Assembly (NCBI GenBank): GCA_041594355.1
Contig: JBFHMM010000163.1
Span: 1-8,982 of the forward strand
DNA: 8,982 nucleotides
Direction: 5' to 3'
Source: JAIUZI01 sp041594355
GTDB taxonomy: Bacteria; Pseudomonadota; Alphaproteobacteria; Rhodobacterales; Rhodobacteraceae
In this document: in pieces, positions 1 through 6,466 of the stretch
How the letters are laid out: every line of letters starts with the position of its first letter
How positions within the stretch are numbered: position 1 is the first letter of the stretch
The notes under the pieces: generated by a model
Told to the model about the DNA's origin: nothing
What the model saw: only the letters and a program-made list of their open reading frames with translations
Database searches by the model: none
Made by a program: the position numbers and the translations under genes

Positions 1-210
1 AACATGGAGATCGGGATGATCACGCCGCCGGTGGGTCTGAACCTCTTTGTCACCTCGGGCGTGGCGGGCATGCCGATGATGCGGGTGGTGCGCGCCGCGC
101 TGCCGTTCCTGGCTGTGCTATTCGTGTTCCTGCTGATCGTGACCTATGTCCCGGCGATCAGCACCTTCTTGCCCAACACCTTTATGGGGCCGGAAATCGT
201 GATCAAATAG
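1..210 (+). CDS. TRAP transporter large permease (DctM-like), C-terminal end only
   Basis: This is the last 69 codons of a gene that begins left of the window; the frame is open from base 1 and ends at TAG 208-210. The visible part reads EIGMITPPVGLNLFV, followed by a hydrophobic membrane segment (about ALPFLAVLFVFLLIVTYVPA). The 'E-x-G-x-I-T-P-P-V-G-x-N-L-F-V' stretch is a well-known hallmark of the C-terminal part of the large membrane subunit of TRAP transporters (DctM/SiaM family, DedA-like fold superfamily). These inner-membrane proteins import carboxylates or other small organic acids with a small DctQ subunit and a periplasmic DctP binding protein, driven by a sodium or proton gradient. 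The substrate cannot be read from this fragment. The gene ends about 30 bases before a strong hairpin, so it is probably the last gene of its operon. Confidence 0.9.
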   Translation, partial: NMEIGMITPPVGLNLFVTSGVAGMPMMRVVRAALPFLAVLFVFLLIVTYVPAISTFLPNTFMGPEIVIK

Positions 211-240
211 ATCGCATCGCGGATGAAACCCGGACGGGCG

Positions 241-266
241 GGCGGCGCAGCGGGATCTGCGCCGCC
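241..266 (+). terminator. Rho-independent terminator after the TRAP permease
   Basis: GGCGGCGCAG (241-250) and CTGCGCCGCC (257-266) form a perfect 10-bp stem with a 6-base loop. They are followed by a T-rich tail (TGTTCCATTTT). It starts 30 bases after the permease stop codon, the expected place for an operon end. Confidence 0.8.
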
Positions 267-359
267 TGTTCCATTTTCGGCAACATGATCCAGGTCAAAG
301 ACCGAGGCGGGCGACGGGTTAAGGTGTCGGTATCCCGAAACCGAGATGGCCACATCGGA

Positions 360-866
360 ATGAGCCGCACACGTCGTCAGATCCTGACTGCCATCACAGC
401 GCTGCCTTTGATGGGCGGCCCGCTGCTGGCTTTTGGCGCCCCGACACCCCGTCCCGGACCGCTGCCGGGCATAGACATCGTCCTGTCAAGACCCCCCGCA
501 GGCGATCCAATCGCACCGATTCATATCGATGCCGAACATGGCAAGGCGCTGGTCAAGATGGGGCCGATGCAGGCGGGGTAGTTCGTGGAGAACATCCTTG
601 CGCCCAAGCTGGAGAAACTGACCGGTGTGCCGGGCGGCAGCTGGCACTGGGTGTTGTCAAACCACCTGAGCGAAGAGGGCACAGGGGCCATTCTGATGGG
701 CGGCGGCACGGAATTGTCCGGATTGCAATTTGCCGAGGATCAGGGGGCGACCACCTTGGGGGCTATCGATCCGCGCGATCCCTGCGGTGAAGGTCGGGAA
801 AGTGCCGGGCTGTCGGATCAGCCGGACGGGATTTTCAGCGTCATGTTGCGCCCACTTTTCTGGTAG
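360..866 (+). pseudogene. Broken gene: Tat-signal hypothetical protein interrupted by TAG
   Basis: From ATG 360 the frame encodes MSRTRRQILTAITALPLMGG and continues to ALA-like residues. This is a basic 'TRRQIL' motif before a hydrophobic segment, as in a twin-arginine signal peptide. A short stretch follows (GIDIVLSRPPAGDPIAP, then DAEHGKALVKMG) that loosely resembles a surface or periplasmic beta-sandwich of the carboxypeptidase-regulatory type; this likeness is weak. The frame meets TAG at 579-581 and then stays open in the same frame to TAG 864-866, adding about 94 codons. The downstream part lacks a convincing start (GTG 585, no clear Shine-Dalgarno) and runs 49 bases into the opposite-strand gene, so its natural 3' end is probably also lost. 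TAG is the normal stop of at least three other genes here, so recoding is unlikely. An alternative upstream ATG at 285 has no good ribosome site. A sequencing error at 580, or two unrelated small ORFs, remain possible. No function is proposed. Confidence 0.5.
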
Positions 867-3454
867 CGCAATTCGCTGTCGCCGATGGCGATGACCCGGC
901 CGCCGTCCACGGTGTCGCCGACCTTGACCTTCTTGTAGCGGCCACTGGGGAGGCGCACCAGGGCACGGCGGTTTGCCGGAGAGCCGTAGACACCGATCAG
1001 GTTGACGCGCTGCAGATTGATGGCGTTGTCCAGCGTTGCCTGCCGCGCGACAGAGGCCGATGAGGGAATCTTGGGCTGGACCGAGACGGGTGCCACCGTC
1101 TGCACCGCGGCGGTTGATGCATTGCCGACCGACGCTGTACGCCGCTGTGCGCTCTGCACGGTCCTGGTGAAATTGCGGGGACGTTGCTTGGGCACACGCG
1201 ACACGACCACGGCCTGCGCCGTGGGGGTGTCGTCCTCCTCGACCTCGTCTTTCAGATTGGGGGGGCGCAGTTTCGGGCGCTTCTTGCCCAGCTCCGCGAG
1301 ACTGCGACCGCCCAGTTTCGCGCGTTCGTTCTGTTCCACCAATCCTTCTGGCCGGGGCTTTGGGCGGAAACCGGCGAGGCGGGCGCTGAGGGTTTCGGCC
1401 TGAGGTTCGGTTTCGAAGCGGGTCGGTGTGGGGGGCGGCACCCGAGGTGGCCGGCCAAGATAGACGGTGACGCCATCGGGGGTCACGGTCCCTTCGACGG
1501 TGGGGGCCACAAGCCCGCGCTGATCCAGTTTGAAGGCGGTTCCGGCGGCGGCCGGGGAGCTGACGCTTGACGGCGGCTCATCTGTGGCCAGTCCGGCCTC
1601 TGAGGGCAGCGCCACGGCGTCCTGCGACAGGTCCGTCCGGTCGATCGAGGCCACGAACAGGTCGGACAGACCGATTACCGATGGCGTTTCCGGCTCTTCC
1701 GGGGCTTCCGGCCAGATGCCGGTCGCGGCATAGCGGGCTTCGGCGCCCATCGGCGGCGGGGCGGTGACAGCGGACGGGGCGTCGGCCTCGCGTTCAGGCT
1801 CCAATTCGGGGTCCGCCCCGGGATCTGGGACCAATGCCAGCTGGTCTTCGGTGGTGGGGTCGGACGGGGCCGTAACCACAGTCGGAGGCGTGCTGAGGGC
1901 CTCGAGAACTGCGCGGTCCGTATCGCTAAGCCCCGGTGCCGGCTGCTTCTGCTCCAACCCGGCCGCGCTGCCCGGCTCTGTTTCGCGTGACAGGTCGCCT
2001 GCCGGCGCGGCCGGTACGTCGGTCGGTGCCGCAGGTGTGAGCGCGCTGGTCAATGGCGCGTCTCTCTGGGGCAGAGCGTCTGGTTTGGCGTCGGGTGCCA
2101 GGGCCGGACCTTGCTGGTCCTCTGCCTGTTTCGCTGGATCCACCTCCGGCGCGGCGATCCGGGGCGTATCGTCGGATCGGCTGCGGAACAGACCCGCCAG
2201 ACCGTCATCCAGAAACAGGCTGGCCCAGGCCGCGACGGCGGCCAGGAACAGCAGCAGGCCAACCGTCAGCGCCAGGCCGAGGAACCGGGGTTTACCGCCG
2301 ATCTTCTGGCTTTCACGGGCGCCGAACACAGTCATGCGCTCGGTCTCGCTGGAGGGTTCGGGCACGTCGACCATCTGGGCCTGGAACACCGGCGCACTGG
2401 CCGGGTCGGCCACGGCGGTTGCGGCGGCGCTGCCCTGTTTCGCCTTGCGCCGGCTCAGGAACCCGCTGCGGGCCCGCGGCTCGGTGTTCGGCCCAGGCTC
2501 GGATGCAGTTTCGGCCTGTGTGTCGGGCACGGCGAGCACAGGGGCGTTGACATCGGCGCTCGCCTGAATCGCGGACGGGGCCGGTTCTGTCGGTTTGTCC
2601 ACTGTAGGTACTGTTTTGGGTGCAGACGGCGGCGTCTCGTCGCGGCGGGCGCCCTGCAAGGCCGGTGCCAAGGCCGGTGCCCGACCGCGCGATTTGCCCC
2701 GGCGGCTGGAAAATCCGGCCAGCGGAGCGGCGTCAGGGTGGGCGCGATCATCGGTGTCCTGCGGCGGCTCGCGACCCAGGTCCGGGGTCGGCTCCGCGCT
2801 TGGCGGCTCGACTGGCCGCAGGGCATCGGCCGTCTCCGGCGCGTCAGGGGCAGGCGCCACGATGGTGGGCTCTTCTACTGCCGGTTCTTCGGGGTCTGCT
2901 GGCGGCTGGAACGTGCCGGTCACGACAACGGCGATTCCATCGGCTTCGACCGTGGGCGCTCCGGGCAGGGTGGCGGCAAAGGCGGAGGGCCCGAAAAACG
3001 GTTCCCCCAGGAAATCCTTGTCGCCCGGAATGGCGACAAAGCTGATCGGGTTGAACTGATGCTCGACGGCGAACGCCTCGGCCTCCGCCAGCGTTTCGCG
3101 GGCCACGGCGGCGACATGGGTCAGCGCGCCTTCGATCGAGATGTCAAAGACAAGATCGCTGACCGCGTAAGGGGTCGCGCCGTCCAGCGCCTGTTCGACC
3201 ATGGCGCGCCGGGCGTCGCCTTCGAACCTGCCGGTTTCAAGGGTCAGGTAGCGGATCTGGTCATTGGGGATCACGATTTTGGTGGTGAACCCGTCCGGTG
3301 CCAGGCCCTGCGCCTGGGTGCGCAGATCGGTCAGAGCGGCGGCCAGGTCCGGAACGTCCAGCGGCACGTCTCCGACAGTGCGCCAGCCGCCTGCCGCGCG
3401 ATGCAGCAGTGAGATCCCTTCAAACGACAAAGAAAGCGCAAAATCCGGTTTCAT
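818..3454 (-). CDS. Large bitopic membrane protein, GspL/PilM-like N-terminus and GspC/PilP-like C-terminus
   Basis: This 878-residue protein has four visible parts. Residues 1 to about 180 are globular (FALSLSFEGISLLHR, then IVIPNDQIRYLTL, then VFDISIEG) and resemble the actin-like cytoplasmic domain of GspL/PilM. Residues about 180-388 are a low-complexity Pro/Ala/Glu linker with two basic copies of GFxSRR (near 246 and 330). One strong membrane helix lies at about 390-416 (FLGLALTVGLLLFLAAVAAW). After it comes a second long Pro/Ala/Asp linker, three PKxRP repeats at about 690-760, and a compact C-terminal domain from about 812 (VNLIGVYGS, ALVRLPSGRYKKVKVGD, GGRVIAIGD). That domain resembles the periplasmic homology region of GspC or PilP. 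The expected topology is N-terminus in the cytoplasm and C-terminus in the periplasm. No other secretion or pilus gene is in the window, so a role in secretion is inference. Such proteins tend to be mislabelled because of their Pro-rich linkers. The start at 3454 is followed directly by coherent protein, but its Shine-Dalgarno is poor. Confidence 0.8.
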   Translation of the reverse strand: MKPDFALSLSFEGISLLHRAAGGWRTVGDVPLDVPDLAAALTDLRTQAQGLAPDGFTTKIVIPNDQIRYLTLETGRFEGDARRAMVEQALDGATPYAVSDLVFDISIEGALTHVAAVARETLAEAEAFAVEHQFNPISFVAIPGDKDFLGEPFFGPSAFAATLPGAPTVEADGIAVVVTGTFQPPADPEEPAVEEPTIVAPAPDAPETADALRPVEPPSAEPTPDLGREPPQDTDDRAHPDAAPLAGFSSRRGKSRGRAPALAPALQGARRDETPPSAPKTVPTVDKPTEPAPSAIQASADVNAPVLAVPDTQAETASEPGPNTEPRARSGFLSRRKAKQGSAAATAVADPASAPVFQAQMVDVPEPSSETERMTVFGARESQKIGGKPRFLGLALTVGLLLFLAAVAAWASLFLDDGLAGLFRSRSDDTPRIAAPEVDPAKQAEDQQGPALAPDAKPDALPQRDAPLTSALTPAAPTDVPAAPAGDLSRETEPGSAAGLEQKQPAPGLSDTDRAVLEALSTPPTVVTAPSDPTTEDQLALVPDPGADPELEPEREADAPSAVTAPPPMGAEARYAATGIWPEAPEEPETPSVIGLSDLFVASIDRTDLSQDAVALPSEAGLATDEPPSSVSSPAAAGTAFKLDQRGLVAPTVEGTVTPDGVTVYLGRPPRVPPPTPTRFETEPQAETLSARLAGFRPKPRPEGLVEQNERAKLGGRSLAELGKKRPKLRPPNLKDEVEEDDTPTAQAVVVSRVPKQRPRNFTRTVQSAQRRTASVGNASTAAVQTVAPVSVQPKIPSSASVARQATLDNAINLQRVNLIGVYGSPANRRALVRLPSGRYKKVKVGDTVDGGRVIAIGDSELRYQKSGRNMTLKIPSG

Positions 3455-3482
3455 CCTGCGACTGTACCACCCAACCTGTTTT

Positions 3483-3524
3483 GACCTGCGCTTAGCGCCT
3501 GCGGGGCGCAGCTTAAAGCAGGTC
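3483..3524. repeat. Nested dyad in the divergent promoter region
   Basis: The outer arms GACCTGC (3483-3489) and GCAGGTC (3518-3524) are perfectly complementary. Inside them GCGCC (3495-3499) and GGCGC (3505-3509) form a second arm pair around a 5-base loop. The element lies between the divergent genes at 3454 and 3613. It could be an operator, an RNA hairpin in the leader of the plus-strand gene, or a divider of the two transcripts. There is no T-run, so a simple terminator is less likely. I see no convincing promoter boxes for either gene in 3455-3612. Confidence 0.45.
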
Positions 3525-3600
3525 TTTGCCGAGGAAAAGAAAAAGACAGGGATTTCCCTTGTCCCGTGCGCTCACGGACCCCCATGTTTGCGTAAACCGA

Positions 3601-3607
3601 TGGAGGG
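3601..3607 (+). promoter_or_regulatory. Ribosome binding site fixing the SIMPL start
   Basis: TGGAGGG lies 5 bases before ATG 3613. It supports this start over the open frame that extends 87 bases further upstream. Confidence 0.75.
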
Positions 3608-3612
3608 TTCTG

Positions 3613-4314
3613 ATGAAACCAAATCTGATTGCGGCCGCCGCACTTGCATGTCTGGTGGCAATTCCGGCATTGGCCGAAACGCCTGCGCGGCAAATCACCG
3701 TGACCGGCGAGGGTCATGTCGAAACCGTTCCGGACATGGCGACGATCACACTGGGGGTCAGTCACCGGGCCAAGGAGGCGCGGACGGCGATGGCGCAGAC
3801 CTCGGTGTCGGTGGCGCAGATCATTGAGCGTCTTGGCGTCTTGGGGATCGAACAGCGCGATGTACAGACCCGGCAGCTGACTTTGAACCCGGTCTGGACA
3901 AACCCGAGCGGATCCGGGGACAGCAACGTTCGGATCGCCGGGTTTCAGGCCAGCAACACTCTGCATGTGCGGGTGCGCGATCTGCCGTCTCTGGGTGCGG
4001 TACTTGAGGCCGTGATCGAGGATGGCGCAAATGAATTCAATGGTTTGCAGTTCTCAGTTCAAGAGGTCGCCCCCCTGGTCGCGCAAGCCCGCAAGCTGGC
4101 GGTTGAAGATGCAATGGACAAAGCCCGGCAGTTGGTCGAGGCGGCTGGCGTGACGCTCGGCCCGGTGCTGACCATATCCGAACACGGTGGCGGGCGGCCG
4201 ATGCCGATGGCGCAGATGTCAATGCGCGACAGCGGCGGAGGGGTTCCGATTGCCGGGGGCGAGATTTCGCTGAGCGTCAACGTCTCGATGGTCTTTGCGA
4301 TCGCTGACGAATAG
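3613..4314 (+). CDS. SIMPL domain (DUF541) periplasmic protein
   Basis: The 233-residue product starts with a classical signal peptide (MKPNLIAAAALACLVAIPALA, split after residue 21 before ETP). It continues with the SIMPL/DUF541 pattern: ITVTGEGHVETVPDMA and TITLGVSH near residues 28-51, then repeated 'sub-family of strands plus helix' blocks, including DVQTRQLTLNPVW and a late AMDKARQLVEAAGVTLG segment. The family (BP26/OMP28-like) is exported to the periplasm or envelope and can form oligomeric channel-like assemblies in some bacteria; its biochemical role is not settled. ATG 3613 was chosen because TGGAGGG (3601-3607) sits 5 bases upstream and the signal peptide begins right there. The frame is open further upstream to 3526, but that extension is basic, has no ribosome site and would bury the signal peptide. 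The gene ends just before a hairpin shared with the convergent metY. Confidence 0.9.
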   Translation: MKPNLIAAAALACLVAIPALAETPARQITVTGEGHVETVPDMATITLGVSHRAKEARTAMAQTSVSVAQIIERLGVLGIEQRDVQTRQLTLNPVWTNPSGSGDSNVRIAGFQASNTLHVRVRDLPSLGAVLEAVIEDGANEFNGLQFSVQEVAPLVAQARKLAVEDAMDKARQLVEAAGVTLGPVLTISEHGGGRPMPMAQMSMRDSGGGVPIAGGEISLSVNVSMVFAIADE

Positions 4315-4350
4315 ACACTGCGGCCCCGGATCAGCTCCGGGGCCAAGTGT
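4315..4350. terminator. Shared hairpin terminator between convergent genes
   Basis: GGCCCCGGA (4322-4330) and TCCGGGGCC (4336-4344) form a perfect 9-bp stem around the loop TCAGC. Outer arms ACACT (4315-4319) and AGTGT (4346-4350) extend it across a small internal loop. It fills almost the whole gap between the SIMPL stop (4314) and the metY stop (4361), so it probably serves both strands. The T-tracts are weak on both sides, which lowers certainty about how strongly it terminates. Confidence 0.65.
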
Positions 4351-4360
4351 TTCCCGACGA

Positions 4361-5653
4361 TCAGGCGGTCGCCTTGGCCAGCGCCTGATCGAGATCGGCG
4401 ATCAGGTCGTCTGGGTCTTCGATGCCGATGGACACCCGAACGACGTTGGGCGCGGCGCCTGCGGCTTCTTGTTGTTCGGGCGTCAGCTGCCGGTGCGTGG
4501 TTGATGCCGAATGGATGATCAGTGACCGGGTATCGCCCAGATTGGCCACATGGCTGAAAATTTCGAGCGCGTTCACCAGTTTCACGCAGGCGTCATAACC
4601 GCCCTTGACCGCAAAGGTGAACAGCCCGCCGGTGCCCTTGGGATAGCAACGTTTTGCCCGCTCTGCATAGGGCGACGACGGCAGCCCGGCATAGGTCACG
4701 AAATCGACGCGCGGGTCGGCTTCGAGCCAGGCGGCGACTTTCTCTGCGTTCTCCACATGGCGCTGCATTCGCAGCGACAGGGTTTCGATGCCCATCAGCG
4801 TGTAATGCGCCGCCTGCGGGTTCATCGTCATGCCGAGATCGCGCAGCCCGATGGCAATGCCGTGGAAGGTAAAGGCCAGCGGGCCGAAGGTTTCGTGGAA
4901 CTTGAGCCCATGGTAGGCTGGCTCCGGTTCGCTGAGCGAGGGGAACTTGCCGGACGCGGACCAATCGAACTGTCCCGAATCCACGATGCAGCCGCCAGTC
5001 ACGGTGCCGTTGCCGGTCAGGTATTTGGTGGTCGAATGTACGACCAGTGTCGCTCCGTGGTCGATCGGGCGGCACAGGTACGGCGTGGCCGAGGTATTGT
5101 CGACGATCAACGGGACCTGCGCGGCATCGGCGACATCGGCCAGCGCGCGGATGTCGGTGACATAACCGCCGGGGTTGGCCACGGATTCGCAGAACACCGC
5201 GCGGGTGTTTTCGTCGATGGCTGCCGCGACGGCCTCCAGATCATCGGTGTCGACGAATTTCGCGGACCAGCCAAAGCGCTTGATGGTCTGGCTGAACTGG
5301 GTGACGGTCCCCCCGTAGAGCCGGGTCGAGGCCACCACATTGCACCCCGGTCCCATCAGCGCGAACAGCGCCATGATCTGCGCGGCATGGCCGGAGGAAC
5401 AGCAGACCGCGCCGACGCCACCCTCGAGTGTAGCGATGCGTTCCTGCAGCACGGCCACGGTTGGGTTGGTCAAGCGCGAGTAGATAAAACCCACTTCCTG
5501 CAGGTTGAACAGCGCCGCCGCGTGGTCGGCGTCGCGAAAGACATATGCGGTGGTCTGGTAAATCGGTGTCTGCCGGGCGCCGGTGGCGGGGTCGGGGCGG
5601 GCGCCAGCGTGAATTTGAAGGGTGTCAAAGCCGTATGTGGGTCCGTCTGACAT
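4361..5653 (-). CDS. metY: O-acetylhomoserine sulfhydrylase / aminocarboxypropyltransferase (MetY type)
   Basis: This 430-residue PLP enzyme of the Cys/Met metabolism family is cytoplasmic. It is expected to join O-acetylhomoserine with sulfide to give homocysteine, or with methanethiol to give methionine. Visible family landmarks are the N-terminal F-D-T-L-Q-I-H-A-G and TPIYQTTAYVF, the YSRLTNPT block (Tyr58, Arg60) that contacts PLP phosphate from the neighbouring subunit, VDNT with Asp185 for the pyridine nitrogen, and STTKYLTG with Lys210 as the Schiff-base lysine. The length of about 430 and the first blocks fit MetY better than the shorter MetZ, MetB and MetC enzymes, but substrate (acetyl versus succinyl ester) cannot be proven by eye. 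ATG 5651-5653 has a GGGAG Shine-Dalgarno 7-8 bases upstream. It is divergent from the RHH-like gene, and repeated operator half-sites lie in the shared 163-base gap, so joint regulation is possible. I found no SAM riboswitch upstream. Confidence 0.92.
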   Translation of the reverse strand: MSDGPTYGFDTLQIHAGARPDPATGARQTPIYQTTAYVFRDADHAAALFNLQEVGFIYSRLTNPTVAVLQERIATLEGGVGAVCCSSGHAAQIMALFALMGPGCNVVASTRLYGGTVTQFSQTIKRFGWSAKFVDTDDLEAVAAAIDENTRAVFCESVANPGGYVTDIRALADVADAAQVPLIVDNTSATPYLCRPIDHGATLVVHSTTKYLTGNGTVTGGCIVDSGQFDWSASGKFPSLSEPEPAYHGLKFHETFGPLAFTFHGIAIGLRDLGMTMNPQAAHYTLMGIETLSLRMQRHVENAEKVAAWLEADPRVDFVTYAGLPSSPYAERAKRCYPKGTGGLFTFAVKGGYDACVKLVNALEIFSHVANLGDTRSLIIHSASTTHRQLTPEQQEAAGAAPNVVRVSIGIEDPDDLIADLDQALAKATA

Positions 5654-5666
5654 ATTTTCATCTCCC

Positions 5667-5674
5667 TATGTTGA
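5667..5674. promoter_or_regulatory. Third TATGTTGA half-site beside the metY ribosome site
   Basis: This is an exact third copy of the octamer that ends both operator copies. An ACATA lies at 5650-5654, but the arms are 12 bases apart instead of 9, so a full operator is doubtful. On the minus strand it sits directly upstream of the metY Shine-Dalgarno. A partial fourth match, CAACAT, is at 5713-5718. Confidence 0.35.
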
Positions 5675-5741
5675 AATGCCTGCACAGGGGTAGGGCATCG
5701 GGTGAGGCCTGACAACATCGGACCGGCGTCGGCGCGCACGA

Positions 5742-5763
5742 ACATACTGTACAACTATGTTGA
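5742..5763. promoter_or_regulatory. Operator candidate, copy 1, overlapping the -35 box
   Basis: This 22-bp element begins ACATACT and ends TATGTTGA. It contains the inverted repeat AACATA (5741-5746) / TATGTT (5756-5761) with 9 bases between the arms. It matches copy 2 (5780-5801) at 16 of 22 positions, with the same arms and the same spacing, and the mismatches lie in the centre. It overlaps the -35 hexamer at 5760-5765. Binding by the RHH-like protein encoded just downstream is inferred. Confidence 0.65.
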
Positions 5764-5788
5764 CAGCTCAAGGGTGATCACATACTAT
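5760..5788 (+). promoter_or_regulatory. Sigma70-type promoter of the RHH-like gene
   Basis: The -35 box TTGACA (5760-5765) is a perfect consensus match. A 17-base spacer separates it from TACTAT (5783-5788), a good -10. Transcription should begin near 5795, giving a leader of only about 22 bases before ATG 5817. Both boxes overlap a palindromic repeat, which fits repression by blocking RNA polymerase. Confidence 0.75.
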
Positions 5789-5801
5789 TGCGGTATGTTG
5801 A
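5780..5801. promoter_or_regulatory. Operator candidate, copy 2, overlapping -10 and start site
   Basis: This second copy of the 22-bp element also begins ACATACT and ends TATGTTGA. Its arms ACATAC (5780-5785) and GTATGT (5793-5798) are perfectly complementary around 7 bases. It starts 38 bp after copy 1. It covers the -10 box and the predicted start site, where the TATGTTGA sequence has no promoter role of its own, so promoter conservation does not explain the repeat. Confidence 0.65.
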
Positions 5802-5816
5802 GCAAGGAGAGCCGCC

Positions 5817-6416
5817 ATGGCAACCACATCGGAACCTATTGAGAAAGCACAGAAAATCTCCGAGAAAGACGATGCCTCCGCGCGCAAGTTGCGCCGGGAG
5901 AAACGCCGCAAGAAGATCGAAAAGGCGACCACGGTGACCTTTAGCCTGCAGCCCGAGGTCCGCGCGTTCCTGACCGATCAGGCGAAGGACGCGGGTATGG
6001 ACCTGAGCTTTTTCATGCAGAAGCTGGTCGACGATCATCTGGTCGCAACCGCGCCCGAGGACAACCCGATGTCGATCCGTATTCAGGCGCGCCGCGGGGT
6101 TCTAGACCATGTGGTCGATCTGGCGCGGCAAATGGATGCGCGGGGCGAATTCAGTGACGATTTTATCCTGCGTGTCATTCAAGCGGCGTCGGAGGATCCC
6201 GATTTCATGGAAATGCACCGGATCGCGGTGACCGAGGACCCGGAAAACGAGCGCCGCAACGCCCGTGCTCGTGCCTCGCTGAACCAGCAGATCGGTCGGC
6301 TGATCAAGCGCGCCGCCGGTGACCGCAGCAAGCGAGATGACAACAAGAAGATCATGCGTGGGCAGGCGCAGGACGGGATCCTGACTTCGTTCACCCTGTT
6401 GGACAAGGCGGCCTGA
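5817..6416 (+). CDS. Ribbon-helix-helix-like DNA-binding protein, unknown function
   Basis: I do not recognise a named family for the whole 199-residue protein. Residues 22-36 form a very basic tail (RKLRREKRRKK). Residues about 38-76 fit an RHH (CopG/Arc/MetJ-like) fold: a short strand ATTVTFSLQ, a first helix PEVRAFLTDQAKDAG, a turn, and a second helix MDLSFFMQKLVDDHL. The rest, from about 85 to 199, is charged and helical (RRGVLDHVVDLARQMDARGEF, later NQQIGRLIKRAAGDRSKRDD), with no recognised catalytic motif. RHH proteins act as dimers that insert a two-stranded sheet into the DNA major groove and are very often autorepressors. The start is supported by AAGGAGA (5803-5809), 7 bases before ATG. 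The gene has its own strong promoter with two operator-like repeats, and it is monocistronic, without an adjacent toxin gene. A role as a local repressor, possibly also of the divergent metY, is inference. Alternatives are a plasmid-type partition accessory or a nucleoid-binding protein. Confidence 0.75.
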   Translation: MATTSEPIEKAQKISEKDDASARKLRREKRRKKIEKATTVTFSLQPEVRAFLTDQAKDAGMDLSFFMQKLVDDHLVATAPEDNPMSIRIQARRGVLDHVVDLARQMDARGEFSDDFILRVIQAASEDPDFMEMHRIAVTEDPENERRNARARASLNQQIGRLIKRAAGDRSKRDDNKKIMRGQAQDGILTSFTLLDKAA

Positions 6417-6443
6417 CCCCGATACGTGTTCGATCCCTGACAG

Positions 6444-6466
6444 GGGCCGTCCGCACCGGGCGGCCC
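6444..6466. terminator. Shared hairpin terminator between convergent genes
   Basis: GGGCCGTCC (6444-6452) pairs with GGGCGGCCC (6458-6466): 9 bp including one G-T wobble, around the loop GCACC. It lies 27 bases after the RHH gene stop and immediately next to the stop of the minus-strand gene (6467). Only TTAA follows on the plus strand, so the U-tract is weak. Confidence 0.6.

Noticed and set aside
579..581. Programmed readthrough or pyrrolysine-like recoding at TAG
   Set aside because: TAG ends several normal genes in this window, and no recoding signal is evident; decay is simpler.
2111..3412. Plus-strand open frame of 433 codons opposite the 878-residue gene
   Set aside because: It is a GC-rich antisense shadow full of Arg/Gly, without a ribosome site or recognisable domain; the minus strand encodes coherent domains and a membrane helix.
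4550..5650. Plus-strand open frame of 366 codons opposite metY
   Set aside because: It is antisense to a clearly recognised PLP enzyme with intact active-site motifs, and its composition is shadow-like.
5654..5740. SAM-type riboswitch upstream of metY
   Set aside because: I looked for SAM-II and SAM/SAH conserved cores; none is visible. Only a weak ATGCC/GGCAT arm pair (5676-5680/5694-5698) is present.
5817..6416. Toxin-antitoxin module based on the RHH protein
   Set aside because: No small toxin gene lies next to it; the following gene is convergent and glycosyltransferase-like.
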